Positions 29,658 to 38,394 of a stretch of 64,000 nt of DNA are shown here, piece by piece. The translations under genes and the position numbers were made by a program. Under the pieces are notes generated by a model. It saw nothing but the letters and a program-made list of their open reading frames with translations, had not been told where the DNA came from and made no database searches. The DNA is taken from NCBI RefSeq assembly GCF_002585305.1, contig NZ_NUNF01000058.1, forward strand, positions 54,795 to 118,794, written 5' to 3'. The stretch is from Bacillus sp. AFS037270. GTDB lineage: Bacteria > Bacillota > Bacilli > Bacillales_B > DSM-18226. Position 1 is the first letter of the stretch, and each line of letters starts with the position of its first letter.

Positions 29658-31160
29658 CTATGATTCCATTTTCTTTTTAGGAATAAATAATATTAGCAGC
29701 ATACTGATAATGGCAAAGGTTAATACAACATAATAAACAGAGTGTAAAGAGAAGGTCAGCCCTTCCTGCAAAATCCTTTTCACAGAGACAGTCAATTGAT
29801 TTCGTTCAGCTACCTTTAAAAGCTTATCGGCATCATCAACGGTTAAAGACTTGTTATTCTCAGTAAAGAAATGGGCCATACGGTTATTCAGGATACCCCC
29901 TAGCAATGCTGCACCAATGGTATTCCCTAAATTTCGCATAAACATATTGGCCGCAGTCGCAATTCCTCTTTGCTGCCATTCTACGGTACTCTGAATGGAA
30001 ACAATAAAGGCGGTGGAAGTAAAGCCCATTCCGGCACCTACAAGGAAAGAGCCGACAGCCGCCCAAACGGGTCCTGCCGAAGCCGACATAGTTACAAAGA
30101 CCACACTGCCCAGTACTAAAAAGGCGCCCCCGATAATGGAAGTCTTTCGATAACCCATGCTAATTAACATCTTTCCAGAAAGAGTAGAGGCAATCGGCCA
30201 GCCGATTGACATGGTTGTTAATGTAAAACCTGCCACAATTGGTGTTTGTTCCATCACACCTTGAACAAAGGTTGGTAAAAAACTTGATATCCCAATTAAA
30301 ATAATACCAGATGTCAAGGATGTCATATTTGCAACAAAAATGGATCGTTCCTTCCAGATGGAAAACGGCATAACTGGTTCAGTTGCTCTTCCTTCTTGAA
30401 AAACAAAAGCTATTAAAGCTAAGAATGTTATGCTCAGCAGCCCTATCAACTGCCATGACCCCCATGACCAGCGGCTCCCGCCTTCGATAAGAATAAACAT
30501 GAGTGATGAGATAGTGATTGTTAAAAGAATCGCACCTAAATAATCTATTTCGTGCCTTTTCTTTACAACATCTTCATGCAGGAATAACCAAAGTCCAACC
30601 AATGATAGGAGTCCAAGAGGAATATTAATCCAAAACACATAATGCCAGCTTACATATTGAACAAGTAAGCCGCCGACAGCGGGCCCCGTAATGGCTGATA
30701 TCCCCCATACGCTAGAGAGATAACCCTGAATTTTGGCCCGTTCCTCAGTAGTATAAATGTCCCCTACAATCGTAGTAGCGATTGGTGTAACAGCCCCTGC
30801 ACCAAAACCCTGAATCAACCGAAAAATAATCAGGGTTTTCATGGAACCAGCAAGCCCACAAAGAATAGAACCAATTAAAAAGATTATTATTCCTATGGAT
30901 AGAATTGGTTTTCGGCCAAATAAATCAGATAGTTTTCCATAAATGAGGACAGTAACCGAGTTCATTAAAAGGTATGCAGAGAAGACCCAGCTATAAAGGG
31001 TAAAACCACCCAAATCCGCAACAATTGCCGGCATTGCTGTCGAAACAATCGTTGCTTCAATTGCCCCCATAAACATGGCGAGCATTACCGAAGCAAGTAC
31101 TAGTGACTTTTTGGTTTGCTTTTTTTTCGGAGTTCCAAACGCTTCAATATCAATACTCAT
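29658..31160 (-). CDS. DHA2/EmrB-type 14-helix multidrug MFS transporter
   Basis: 500 residues with about 14 hydrophobic helices. The A-motif GKLSDLFGRKP is near residue 75 and the antiporter motif C-like GPAVGGLLVQ near residue 158. A proton-driven drug exporter, substrate unknown. It lies between ccpC and ykuL, where B. subtilis has no such gene, so it looks like an insertion. No regulator gene adjoins it except CcpC, 49 bases downstream. Confidence 0.88.
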   Translation of the reverse strand: MSIDIEAFGTPKKKQTKKSLVLASVMLAMFMGAIEATIVSTAMPAIVADLGGFTLYSWVFSAYLLMNSVTVLIYGKLSDLFGRKPILSIGIIIFLIGSILCGLAGSMKTLIIFRLIQGFGAGAVTPIATTIVGDIYTTEERAKIQGYLSSVWGISAITGPAVGGLLVQYVSWHYVFWINIPLGLLSLVGLWLFLHEDVVKKRHEIDYLGAILLTITISSLMFILIEGGSRWSWGSWQLIGLLSITFLALIAFVFQEGRATEPVMPFSIWKERSIFVANMTSLTSGIILIGISSFLPTFVQGVMEQTPIVAGFTLTTMSIGWPIASTLSGKMLISMGYRKTSIIGGAFLVLGSVVFVTMSASAGPVWAAVGSFLVGAGMGFTSTAFIVSIQSTVEWQQRGIATAANMFMRNLGNTIGAALLGGILNNRMAHFFTENNKSLTVDDADKLLKVAERNQLTVSVKRILQEGLTFSLHSVYYVVLTFAIISMLLILFIPKKKMES

Positions 31161-31187
31161 TGCACACCTCTCATCCTAAAAAAATAG

Positions 31188-31205
31188 AGCCCCCAAATGG
31201 GAGCA
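31188..31205 (-). terminator. Terminator after ykuL
   Basis: Short GC-rich stem GCTCCC/GGGGGC (one G-T pair) with small loop, followed by TCTATTTTTTT on the minus strand. Confidence 0.65.
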
Positions 31206-31217
31206 GAGAACTATTGG

Positions 31218-31661
31218 TTATTTCTTAAACCTCTTGACCACTTTATTTAATTGATTTAATACGGTACTTCTTGGTAGAATTCCTTCAAAAAAACCTTCTT
31301 CATTTTCAACACAAAGAAATGGATGATTTACCAATAAATCTAAACACTGACTAATAGATGCTGAAATTCCCACTCGAGGAATAGAGCTTTTCATTACCTC
31401 TTCTACCCGCTTATTTTCAAGCTGCTCAAATTCTATCCGTTCAAGCCCCAAAATGGAATCCATGATAATGGGAGTACTAATGAGTCCATGCAGCTTGTAA
31501 TGTGGATCTAGGACGGGTATGGCAGTATATCCACTTTTCGTTAAAACCAATAAGGCATGTTCAAGATTATTTCCAATTTGCACATGAGCAACTCGCTCAG
31601 AAGGTACCATTAATTGTTTAATTGTTAATTCTAAAAATTCCCCGCTAGGAAGACTAATCAT
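31218..31661 (-). CDS. ykuL: YkuL/DarB, c-di-AMP-binding CBS protein
   Basis: 147 residues with two CBS domains (about 15-70 and 85-145), no other domain. Homologue of B. subtilis DarB, which when free of c-di-AMP binds Rel and pyruvate carboxylase; listeria CbpB is similar. VAHVQIGNNLEHALLVLTKSGYTAIPVLDP is diagnostic. GAGGAG lies about 11 bases before the ATG at 31661; the frame continues six codons upstream to a TTG inside the ribosome site. Confidence 0.92.
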   Translation of the reverse strand: MISLPSGEFLELTIKQLMVPSERVAHVQIGNNLEHALLVLTKSGYTAIPVLDPHYKLHGLISTPIIMDSILGLERIEFEQLENKRVEEVMKSSIPRVGISASISQCLDLLVNHPFLCVENEEGFFEGILPRSTVLNQLNKVVKRFKK

Positions 31662-31758
31662 AAGTCGAATACTCCTCAATAAATGTTTTTCTACAGACTT
31701 ATTCTATCACAGTTTCCAGGAGTCCGCGTTAATTTTAAAACCGTTTTCCATAGAAAAA

Positions 31759-31778
31759 AGGAACCATGATAGGCTCCT
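31759..31778 (-). terminator. Terminator after ykuJ
   Basis: Minus strand AGGAGCC and GGTTCCT pair (one G-T), loop of six, then six T. Overlaps the ykuJ stop. Confidence 0.75.
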
Positions 31779-32013
31779 ACTGAATTAAATCAAAGATTTC
31801 AATTGTGATCATATCAATGTTATCAAATTGGTATCTTTTTGGCTTTTCCTTCTCGTTATATATTTCCAATTCAAATGTTTCAGTTTTTGGATGAAAGGTG
31901 ACCTGACATTTTCTTTCACCATTTACTTCAAAATAACGTTGTGCAGGCTCACCACTTGTTGATTGTTCCTGAAGGTTTTTTAACCTTGTTAATATACCTT
32001 GTAGCTGTGACAT
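31777..32013 (-). CDS. ykuJ: YkuJ-family small protein
   Basis: 78 residues, a compact alpha/beta protein by homology with B. subtilis YkuJ (structure known, function unknown). QRYFEVNGERKCQVTFHPKTETFELEIY is the conserved core. AAAAGGAGG precedes the ATG. ykuK is missing between it and ykuL compared with B. subtilis. Confidence 0.87.
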   Translation of the reverse strand: MSQLQGILTRLKNLQEQSTSGEPAQRYFEVNGERKCQVTFHPKTETFELEIYNEKEKPKRYQFDNIDMITIEIFDLIQ

Positions 32014-32207
32014 ACAATTATCCTCCTTTTAACACAAACAAACTGTCTACAGTTATGTTTCGCATTTGGCATCTTTCTATCCTTCTCGATTGATTTCAAA
32101 ATTTGACAGCCAAATTTTTATGCCAATATTAACAGAATAAAATAATAGAGTCCATTTGTCCAAGTAAAAATGAAGAAATCATGATTTTTTTAACAAAACA
32201 TGAAAAA

Positions 32208-32233
32208 ATAGGCCTCTTTAACAGAAGACCTAT
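32208..32233 (-). terminator. Terminator after the 81-residue membrane protein
   Basis: Minus strand ATAGGTCT/AGGCCTAT stem with ten-base loop followed by TTTTTTC. Confidence 0.7.
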
Positions 32234-32475
32234 CAATAAAATGTGATGGCATAAAAAAGGACGATAAACAATAATAAAGCAAAAAAGATTCCGTAGGCTA
32301 TGAAAATTGGATTTCTTGTATAAATATTTTTTTGAACCGGTTTAGAGATTTGTTGATCATGACCTAAGTTACCAGAGGCTGCCTTATGCTGTCTCGCAAC
32401 TGAAAATGAATAAAGGAGGGAAAAAGCAAGCACTCCAATAATCACGATGGCTAAGATATCGACAAAAAGATTCAT
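32233..32475 (-). CDS. Small two-helix membrane protein
   Basis: 80 residues with membrane helices at about 5-25 and 55-77 joined by a polar loop with HDQQISKPVQKN. I do not recognise the family. AGGAG lies eight bases before the ATG at 32475, so the upstream TTG is not used. It sits between ykuI and ykuJ with its own terminator. Confidence 0.65.
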   Translation of the reverse strand: MNLFVDILAIVIIGVLAFSLLYSFSVARQHKAASGNLGHDQQISKPVQKNIYTRNPIFIAYGIFFALLLFIVLFYAITFY

Positions 32476-32548
32476 AAACAAGACTCCTTCTAATGAGTGT
32501 TATTTATAAAATCCCACTCCATGAATCAATCTATACCTTCTCGGGAGC

Positions 32549-33760
32549 TTACAATAATTGGTCATGTTCAAATAAATATCGATAGGAAATATCAATAAAT
32601 AGATAATCGTGTTCGTTCATTGGGAAAGAAAAGGTACGAATCGTTTCGCCTGTTTCAATATCACCATACAAATCGGATAATCTTCCTTTTTGTTCATGCC
32701 GCATCTTGATAATATTTTCCAAAAAATACGGTCTCCAGCTCCAATTTTTATTTAAGTATACGGATTGTGTCGTCCAGCCATTTTCCCCTTTAAAAATATT
32801 AGCAGATTTTTGAAATCCATCCTCATCACATACATACATCCGAAAAGCTATATCATCCATTTCCTTAATTAATGCTTGAAATAACGCTTCATAACTCGCC
32901 TTTTTATTTTTGTTCACAATGTCCTGAACCATAGTTTGAAAATACTCGGCCGTGGTATAGACAGCTTCTAATTTCCGCTTCTCATAAGCAATGAAATCAT
33001 GAAATTTCTCCTTTAAGCGATACTTGAGGAGATCCCGATTAATAAATTCCTCAGTGGGAGGATGTAAGTAAAAACCTTGATAATAATGTCCGCCATTTTT
33101 CCATGCAAACTGAAGCTGATAACTCATTTCAATATTCTCAAAAAGAAGAGTGGCCCCTATTTTCCTTGCCAAGAGTGATAGGGAGAACAAGACGTCAGTA
33201 AAATTTACACCGATAGCTGTTGATTTTAAAGCTTGAAGATTTATTTTTAAAATATCAGGCTCAAGGTGTCCAATCCGCTCAAAGTAGTGACTTTCGTCGC
33301 CAATACTTGCCATCGCAATCTTTAACCCATATGTTCGATAATATTGGAGGAGATGATCGAATTGATCTAAATCCCCTTGATAATTTCGATCAGAAATTTC
33401 CAAAATTATCCGTTTTAAACTCAATCCCTTTTTTTCAAACTCTAAAAGTTCTTGTAAAAATGGTTCCCCATGTCCATACATTAATAACTCTGCATTTCGG
33501 TTTAAAAAGATTAGGACATCCTCGTCAAGATTCAACGCCTTTTCGAGTGCCTTTTTAACGACTATTAGGTCCACTTCGTATTTATATTCATCCGGAATTT
33601 GATCATCATGAAAAAAAGCTCCCAGACTGATGACATTTCCATTTGATTGATATCGCCCCAATACTTCGTAAGCTATAACGCTCTGCTCATCCGCATTAAA
33701 TATCGGTTGAAAATAAGGAAAGACATTTTCAAGATCCGATAATATTTCCAATGCATCCAT
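32549..33760 (-). CDS. ykuI: YkuI, degenerate EAL-domain c-di-GMP-binding protein
   Basis: 403 residues: EAL domain (about 1-250) and YkuI-type PAS/Cache-like C-terminal domain. B. subtilis YkuI binds c-di-GMP but showed no phosphodiesterase activity. Here the signature is EVLGR, NRN and QGFYL are kept, but the segment equal to the metal-binding DDFG is ASIG and the usual LKID is LKIN. So catalysis is unlikely and a receptor role likely. AGGAAAT precedes the ATG. Confidence 0.9.
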   Translation of the reverse strand: MDALEILSDLENVFPYFQPIFNADEQSVIAYEVLGRYQSNGNVISLGAFFHDDQIPDEYKYEVDLIVVKKALEKALNLDEDVLIFLNRNAELLMYGHGEPFLQELLEFEKKGLSLKRIILEISDRNYQGDLDQFDHLLQYYRTYGLKIAMASIGDESHYFERIGHLEPDILKINLQALKSTAIGVNFTDVLFSLSLLARKIGATLLFENIEMSYQLQFAWKNGGHYYQGFYLHPPTEEFINRDLLKYRLKEKFHDFIAYEKRKLEAVYTTAEYFQTMVQDIVNKNKKASYEALFQALIKEMDDIAFRMYVCDEDGFQKSANIFKGENGWTTQSVYLNKNWSWRPYFLENIIKMRHEQKGRLSDLYGDIETGETIRTFSFPMNEHDYLFIDISYRYLFEHDQLL

Positions 33761-33899
33761 CCGATTTCCTCCATATAATTTTTCTCATTATACGATACGC
33801 TTCATTTCCGCTTCTCGTTCTTTTCCAAAAGGATACCATTATAGCATCGATGATACAATCATAACCTATATTCATGGCTTCCATAAAGGAGGTAGTTTT

Positions 33900-34751
33900 G
33901 TGAAAAGCCTATGTTTATTAGCATCTTTACTGACAATGTTTGGCTGCAGTCACTCGAATACCATTTCAAACCAGCAAGTTTCAGAGAAGGCAAAAATAAC
34001 AAATTCTTCCAACATAACTAGAAATAGTAACCAGGAAACATTACGTAATAAGATAGACAGTAAATCTTACTCCATAAATGATATAAAGCAGCAGGTAACG
34101 AATGTTGAAGGTCAGCAAAAAGTTGATCATTCCGTTAGTACCACTCCAAGAAAGCAGTCTACATTGCTAAATGTCGTGTTAATTAAGCAAAATCCAGAAT
34201 TAAGATATGGCTGTGAAGTGACCAGTTTGGCGATGGTTTTAAATTATGCTGGAGTTAAAACAGATAAAATGGATTTGTACCGAAGAATTCAAAAGGATCC
34301 GGACCCCCTTATTAAGTCGGCAAGTGGAAATATTTTACGCTGGGGGAACCCTGCTGATGGATTTGTCGGTGACATGACAGGAAGACGGGCAGGCTATGCC
34401 GTATTTGATAGACCTATGGTTGCTTTAATCAATCAAAAACTTCCGGGGAGAGCTGTAAATTTAACCAATCTGCCATTTGACCGGGTATTAGCGCATGTTT
34501 CTTCAGGGTATCCAGTGGTGGTTTGGACGACCGGAGATTACCGCCTTCCAGATCGCTGGGAAAGCTGGTATCATGGAAAGCAATTCATCAAAACACCGCT
34601 TGATTTGCACGCAGTGGTCCTAGTAGGATATGATCCAAATTATGTATTTCTGAATGATCCTTTGTCAGGACGAAAACAAGTACGGGTTAATAAAGAACAA
34701 TTTATTAGATCATGGAAAGCATTGCAATCACGTGCGGTTAGTTACAAGTAG
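33900..34751 (+). CDS. C39-like cysteine peptidase lipoprotein
   Basis: 283 residues starting with GTG after GGAGG (seven bases). Lipobox MFGC near residue 16. After a Ser/Asn-rich linker, the peptidase C39-like domain has the catalytic cysteine in YGCEVTSLAMVLNYAG and the histidine in PLDLHAVVLVGYD, then YVFLNDP with the aspartate. Domain type Peptidase_C39_2, as in B. subtilis YvpB. Exported, membrane anchored; substrate unknown. A terminator follows. Confidence 0.85.
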   Translation: MKSLCLLASLLTMFGCSHSNTISNQQVSEKAKITNSSNITRNSNQETLRNKIDSKSYSINDIKQQVTNVEGQQKVDHSVSTTPRKQSTLLNVVLIKQNPELRYGCEVTSLAMVLNYAGVKTDKMDLYRRIQKDPDPLIKSASGNILRWGNPADGFVGDMTGRRAGYAVFDRPMVALINQKLPGRAVNLTNLPFDRVLAHVSSGYPVVVWTTGDYRLPDRWESWYHGKQFIKTPLDLHAVVLVGYDPNYVFLNDPLSGRKQVRVNKEQFIRSWKALQSRAVSYK

Positions 34752-34775
34752 AAAGCAGTCTTTTTTGACTGCTTT
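34752..34775 (+). terminator. Terminator after the C39 peptidase gene
   Basis: Stem AAAGCAGTC with complement and TTTTTT loop, followed by a T-run. Confidence 0.85.
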
Positions 34776-34878
34776 TTTAGCATTTTTTCACCTTTTTTGA
34801 ATAAACACTTACAAATAACCTTTTTATTGTAAAGAGATAACTATTGAGGCTAGTATAAAAGGCAGGATGGTTGAAATT

Positions 34879-35757
34879 ATGGTTAGAAAGCAAACGAGAA
34901 GGACGTTTTTAAAAAAGGTAATGGGTTCTTTCCTGACGGTTCTCGGATTAAGTTCAGGGGGCTATTATTATGCCAATCGTATTGAGCCGTCCCTGTTAGA
35001 ATTAAATGAATTGGAGATCAAGCATCCATTAATTCCAAAAGGTCTTGAAGGATTAAGGATTATTCAATTTAGTGATACTCATCTTGGCTTTCAATACGAT
35101 TTATCGCAATTTAAAAAATTAGTGACCAAAATCAATCAATTAAAACCAGACATTATTTTATTTACTGGAGATTTAATGGACGAACCAAACAAATATACCA
35201 AATTAAATGATTTGGTCCCCATTTTAACCAAATTACATGCACCACTAGGGAAGTATTGTATTTTTGGCAACCATGATCACGGCGGCTATGGCTCAGAAAT
35301 ATACCGGAATATCATGGAATCTACCAACTTTAAGGTACTTTTGAACCAGTCTGTTAAAATTGAATTAAAAGATGGAAGCAGTTTTTATCTGGTAGGAATC
35401 GATGATGCTATGCTGGGTAACCCTGACTTGCCACTAGCCTTAAAAAATGTGCCTAACAATCACTTCAATTTATTGTTATCCCACGCTCCAGACCTTGCGG
35501 AAACTGCTGCACAATATCCAATTCATTGGCAGCTTAGTGGACACAGTCATGGTGGACAAGTTAAACTGCCAATACTAGGGGCACTAATTATGCCTCCTTT
35601 TGCACAAAGGTATCCAGAGGGCCTCTATAAGATTGAAGGTAAATATCCCTTGAACCTATATGTTAATAGAGGAATAGGAACAACCCGACTACCATTTCGG
35701 TTTATGGCTAAACCTGAGTTGACGATATTTATACTTAGATCGTCTTCGTTTACTTAA
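34879..35757 (+). CDS. ykuE: YkuE, Tat-exported metallophosphoesterase
   Basis: 292 residues with a twin-arginine signal (TRRTFLKK, then a hydrophobic stretch). Metal motifs: FSDTHLGF, TGDLMD, GNHDHGG, and HSHGGQ near the C terminus. B. subtilis YkuE is a substrate of the TatAyCy translocase and wall bound. The ATG at 34879 has AGGATGG eight bases before it; an ATG four codons upstream is nearly as likely. Confidence 0.93.
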   Translation: MVRKQTRRTFLKKVMGSFLTVLGLSSGGYYYANRIEPSLLELNELEIKHPLIPKGLEGLRIIQFSDTHLGFQYDLSQFKKLVTKINQLKPDIILFTGDLMDEPNKYTKLNDLVPILTKLHAPLGKYCIFGNHDHGGYGSEIYRNIMESTNFKVLLNQSVKIELKDGSSFYLVGIDDAMLGNPDLPLALKNVPNNHFNLLLSHAPDLAETAAQYPIHWQLSGHSHGGQVKLPILGALIMPPFAQRYPEGLYKIEGKYPLNLYVNRGIGTTRLPFRFMAKPELTIFILRSSSFT

Positions 35758-35880
35758 GAATCTGCCAATTCCATTTTCTTTAAAGTGAATCCGGACGAAA
35801 AACCGGAAAATATCTTCAACTTATTTCTATTTTCCTGAAAAAAAGATATAATATAGATGTAAAAGAAGAAAGGAGCCCAT

Positions 35881-36360
35881 ATGTTGAATCACGATCAGAG
35901 TTATCCTCGAACCAAATTAAATCTAACTATTGAAAACCTCTCCCAAGCTGTCTTTATCGTGAATCGCCATGCAAAAACAGCCGTTAACCCCAAATTTTTA
36001 TACAAATTAAAACAGGAATCATTAAAAAAATTGATTGTTGAAGGAAAAGCTAGAAAGGTTGGCCTCCATTTTTCTGATCATCCACGAAATAGCCAGCAGC
36101 AATCCGATGTACTAGTTGAATGTGGAAAATATACATTTCATATTCCTCCCACAAAATCAGATTTTCAGGAACTTCCCCATCTCGGAAAACTAGATGGTAG
36201 TGTTAGAAATCCCAAGGCCCATATCTCCCTTAGCGCAGCTAAAGCCCTATTACAATCCTATACAGGAATTGCTGAACTGGAGAATAAGCCTTCTTACCCA
36301 CGAAATAAACAACAAACCTACCAAAAACCTATTTTCAAAAAGTTAGGCGAACGCTACTAA
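35881..36360 (+). CDS. ykyB: YkyB-family protein
   Basis: 159 residues, soluble and basic. IENLSQAVFIVNRHAKTA and the FYKLKQESLKKLI-like region match B. subtilis YkyB, of unknown function, which lies near ykuC-ykuE. AAAGGAG precedes the ATG. A strong terminator follows. Confidence 0.87.
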   Translation: MLNHDQSYPRTKLNLTIENLSQAVFIVNRHAKTAVNPKFLYKLKQESLKKLIVEGKARKVGLHFSDHPRNSQQQSDVLVECGKYTFHIPPTKSDFQELPHLGKLDGSVRNPKAHISLSAAKALLQSYTGIAELENKPSYPRNKQQTYQKPIFKKLGERY

Positions 36361-36372
36361 TCATCTGAAATC

Positions 36373-36399
36373 AAAGCCAGGAAGGTTCCTGGCTTTTTT
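36373..36399 (+). terminator. Terminator after ykyB
   Basis: Eleven-base stem AAAGCCAGGAA with complement, then TTTTTT. Confidence 0.85.
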
Positions 36400-36403
36400 G
36401 ACT

Positions 36404-36434
36404 TTCTGGACTATTACAGGCGCTTCTGCTCTCT
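36404..36434 (-). repeat. Degenerate dispersed repeat
   Basis: Minus strand AGAGCAGAAGCGCCTGTAATAGTCCAGAAAG resembles the opening of the AAAAGCGnAAGCGCCTTG repeat; several positions differ. Confidence 0.35.
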
Positions 36435-36581
36435 TAGTGTAAGCGATTTCTTATTTTTGCTACATCTTCTTGAGAATTTTGTGAACAACTCTTGCAACAC
36501 ATAGACATCAAAGTGATTCAGAACTACAATAATGTCGGGAAAAGAATTAAGCAGGATAAACTAATAAAGAGGTGCTTTACA

Positions 36582-36782
36582 ATGAAGGGAACGGCTATCC
36601 TTTTTCAGGAACGGAATATTACGTTTATTGAAGATGTTGAACATTCCTTTTTCGAAAACATCAAAGAACAATGTGATTGTAAGAATTGCAACTGCCAAAT
36701 AAATAACAAAGCAGTAGATTTTGGTTCAGTGTCGCCTGTTTTTTGGCACGAGGATGAAATCGACTGGGCATACGGATATTGA
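36582..36782 (+). CDS. Hypothetical 66-residue protein with Cys cluster
   Basis: MKGTAILFQERNITFIED..., then CDCKNCNC near residue 32 (four Cys in eight residues) and an acidic aromatic end. GAGGTG lies nine bases before the ATG at 36582. The cysteines could bind a metal. I do not recognise a family. A weak hairpin-T tail (36806-36846) follows, and a near-consensus cre site lies 130 bases upstream. Confidence 0.6.
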   Translation: MKGTAILFQERNITFIEDVEHSFFENIKEQCDCKNCNCQINNKAVDFGSVSPVFWHEDEIDWAYGY

Positions 36783-36936
36783 TCCAAAAATATATCTAAT
36801 ATACATCAGAAACGGTATTGAAATACAATTCATGCCGTTTTTTTGTTGAGAGCATATAAAATAACTCAATTGTAGAACTTCCTCCTTAAATAGTCTATAA
36901 TCATGATAATAATCGTTTGGCGGAAGGAAGTACATA

Positions 36937-38091
36937 ATGGAACACTTAATCAATAAAAGAGTTAAGAACATTGAAATCTCCGGAATTAGAAAATTCTTTA
37001 ATCTCGTCGCAGATTTGGATGACCTAATTTCCTTTACAATCGGGCAGCCCGATTTTCCTACTCCTAACCATGTAAAAGCAGCGGGAATTCAGGCCATTGA
37101 AGAGGATTTTACCTCTTATACACATAACGCTGGGACACTGGAATTAAGAAAAGCGGCAACTCAATTTGTACAAAAAAAATATGATTTACATTATCAACCT
37201 GAATCAGAGGTCATTGTCACGATGGGAGCTAGCGAAGCCATCGATATTGCCTTCCGCACGATTCTTGCAGAAGGATCCGAGGTTTTATTACCCGGCCCTA
37301 TTTATCCGGGCTATGAACCGATTATACGGATGATGGGGTCCGTCCCTGTGCATGTCGATATACGGAACAATCAGTTCAGGTTTACATTAGAAATGATTAA
37401 ACCTTATATTACGGACAAAACACGCTGTATTGTCCTGCCTTATCCATCTAATCCCACAGGCGTGAGTTTATCTAGCAATGAATTAAAAGAAATAGCAGAG
37501 TTTATAAAAGATAAGGACATCTTTATACTGGCAGATGAAATATATAGTGAACTTACCTTTGAGCATAAACATACTTCAATAGCCAGCTTCATAAAGGATA
37601 AAACGATTGTCATTAACGGATTATCGAAATCACACTCGATGACAGGCTGGAGAATTGGTTTTTTATTCGCACCTGAATACCTCACCAAACATATTTTAAA
37701 GGTTCACCAGTATAATGTGTCATGTGCCAATTCCATCGCCCAAAAAGCAGCGTATGAGGCCTTGACGGCTGGCATTAATGATGCCGAGGTCATGAAAGAG
37801 GAATATAGCAAGAGAAGAGAGTATGTTTATATGCGCTTAACAGGCATGGGACTTGATGTAGTAAAGCCTGATGGTGCTTTTTATTTCTTTGTAAAAATAC
37901 CGGACGCAATTCCTTTAAATAGCTTTGACTTTGCCCTGAAGCTTGTTCATGAGACCAAGGTTGCAGTCGTTCCAGGCAGTGCATTCTCGGAATTTGGCGA
38001 AGGTTACTTCCGATTATCCTTCGCCTGCTCGATGGCAAATTTAGAACTAGGCCTCAACAAAATGGAATCTTTCTTTAGACAGTGGGTATAA
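36937..38091 (+). CDS. patA: PatA-type aminotransferase
   Basis: 384-residue fold-type I PLP aminotransferase. The PLP lysine is in NGLSKSHSMTGWRIG near residue 234; PSNPTGV and ADEIYSEL are typical class I motifs. Close to B. subtilis PatA, the N-acetyl-L,L-diaminopimelate aminotransferase, so it would supply the step between DapH and the deacetylase YkuR, both encoded 8-10 kb away. GGAAGG precedes the ATG. Confidence 0.93.
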   Translation: MEHLINKRVKNIEISGIRKFFNLVADLDDLISFTIGQPDFPTPNHVKAAGIQAIEEDFTSYTHNAGTLELRKAATQFVQKKYDLHYQPESEVIVTMGASEAIDIAFRTILAEGSEVLLPGPIYPGYEPIIRMMGSVPVHVDIRNNQFRFTLEMIKPYITDKTRCIVLPYPSNPTGVSLSSNELKEIAEFIKDKDIFILADEIYSELTFEHKHTSIASFIKDKTIVINGLSKSHSMTGWRIGFLFAPEYLTKHILKVHQYNVSCANSIAQKAAYEALTAGINDAEVMKEEYSKRREYVYMRLTGMGLDVVKPDGAFYFFVKIPDAIPLNSFDFALKLVHETKVAVVPGSAFSEFGEGYFRLSFACSMANLELGLNKMESFFRQWV

Positions 38092-38094
38092 AGA

Positions 38095-38126
38095 AAACCC
38101 TCACAGGACTAAACTGTGAGGGTTTA
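38095..38126. terminator. Bidirectional terminator after patA
   Basis: Twelve-base stem AAACCCTCACAG with complement, 7-base loop, T-rich. Confidence 0.85.
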
Positions 38127-38138
38127 TTTTGTGTATTC

Positions 38139-38315
38139 TTAGCCTTTATACTTACCGTTATTCTTAGGAGCTTTTTCTTTTCTCGCTTTATCTTTGTGAA
38201 TTTTATTGGTATCAGCAGAACCCATTTCATGGGCAAATTCTTCATTTAATACCGCAGAGTCAAAGCCCTTTTTATTTTTTTGCTGCGGGTCATTCTTTTT
38301 TGTCCGTTTTGCCAT
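38139..38315 (-). CDS. Small highly basic hydrophilic protein
   Basis: 58 residues, Lys-rich with Asp and Asn (MAKRTKKNDPQQKNKKG... KARKEKAPKNNGKYKG) and a central helix-like FDSAVLNEEFAHEMG. It resembles minor spore or stress proteins in composition only; no family assigned. AGGAGG lies seven bases before the ATG at 38315. Confidence 0.65.
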   Translation of the reverse strand: MAKRTKKNDPQQKNKKGFDSAVLNEEFAHEMGSADTNKIHKDKARKEKAPKNNGKYKG

Positions 38316-38394
38316 CATAATCCCTCCTATCAAGAATTAGTTTCTTGAAGTCGGGGTTCATTTATTCGCACCAAATTTTGGCCAATTGGGAATG

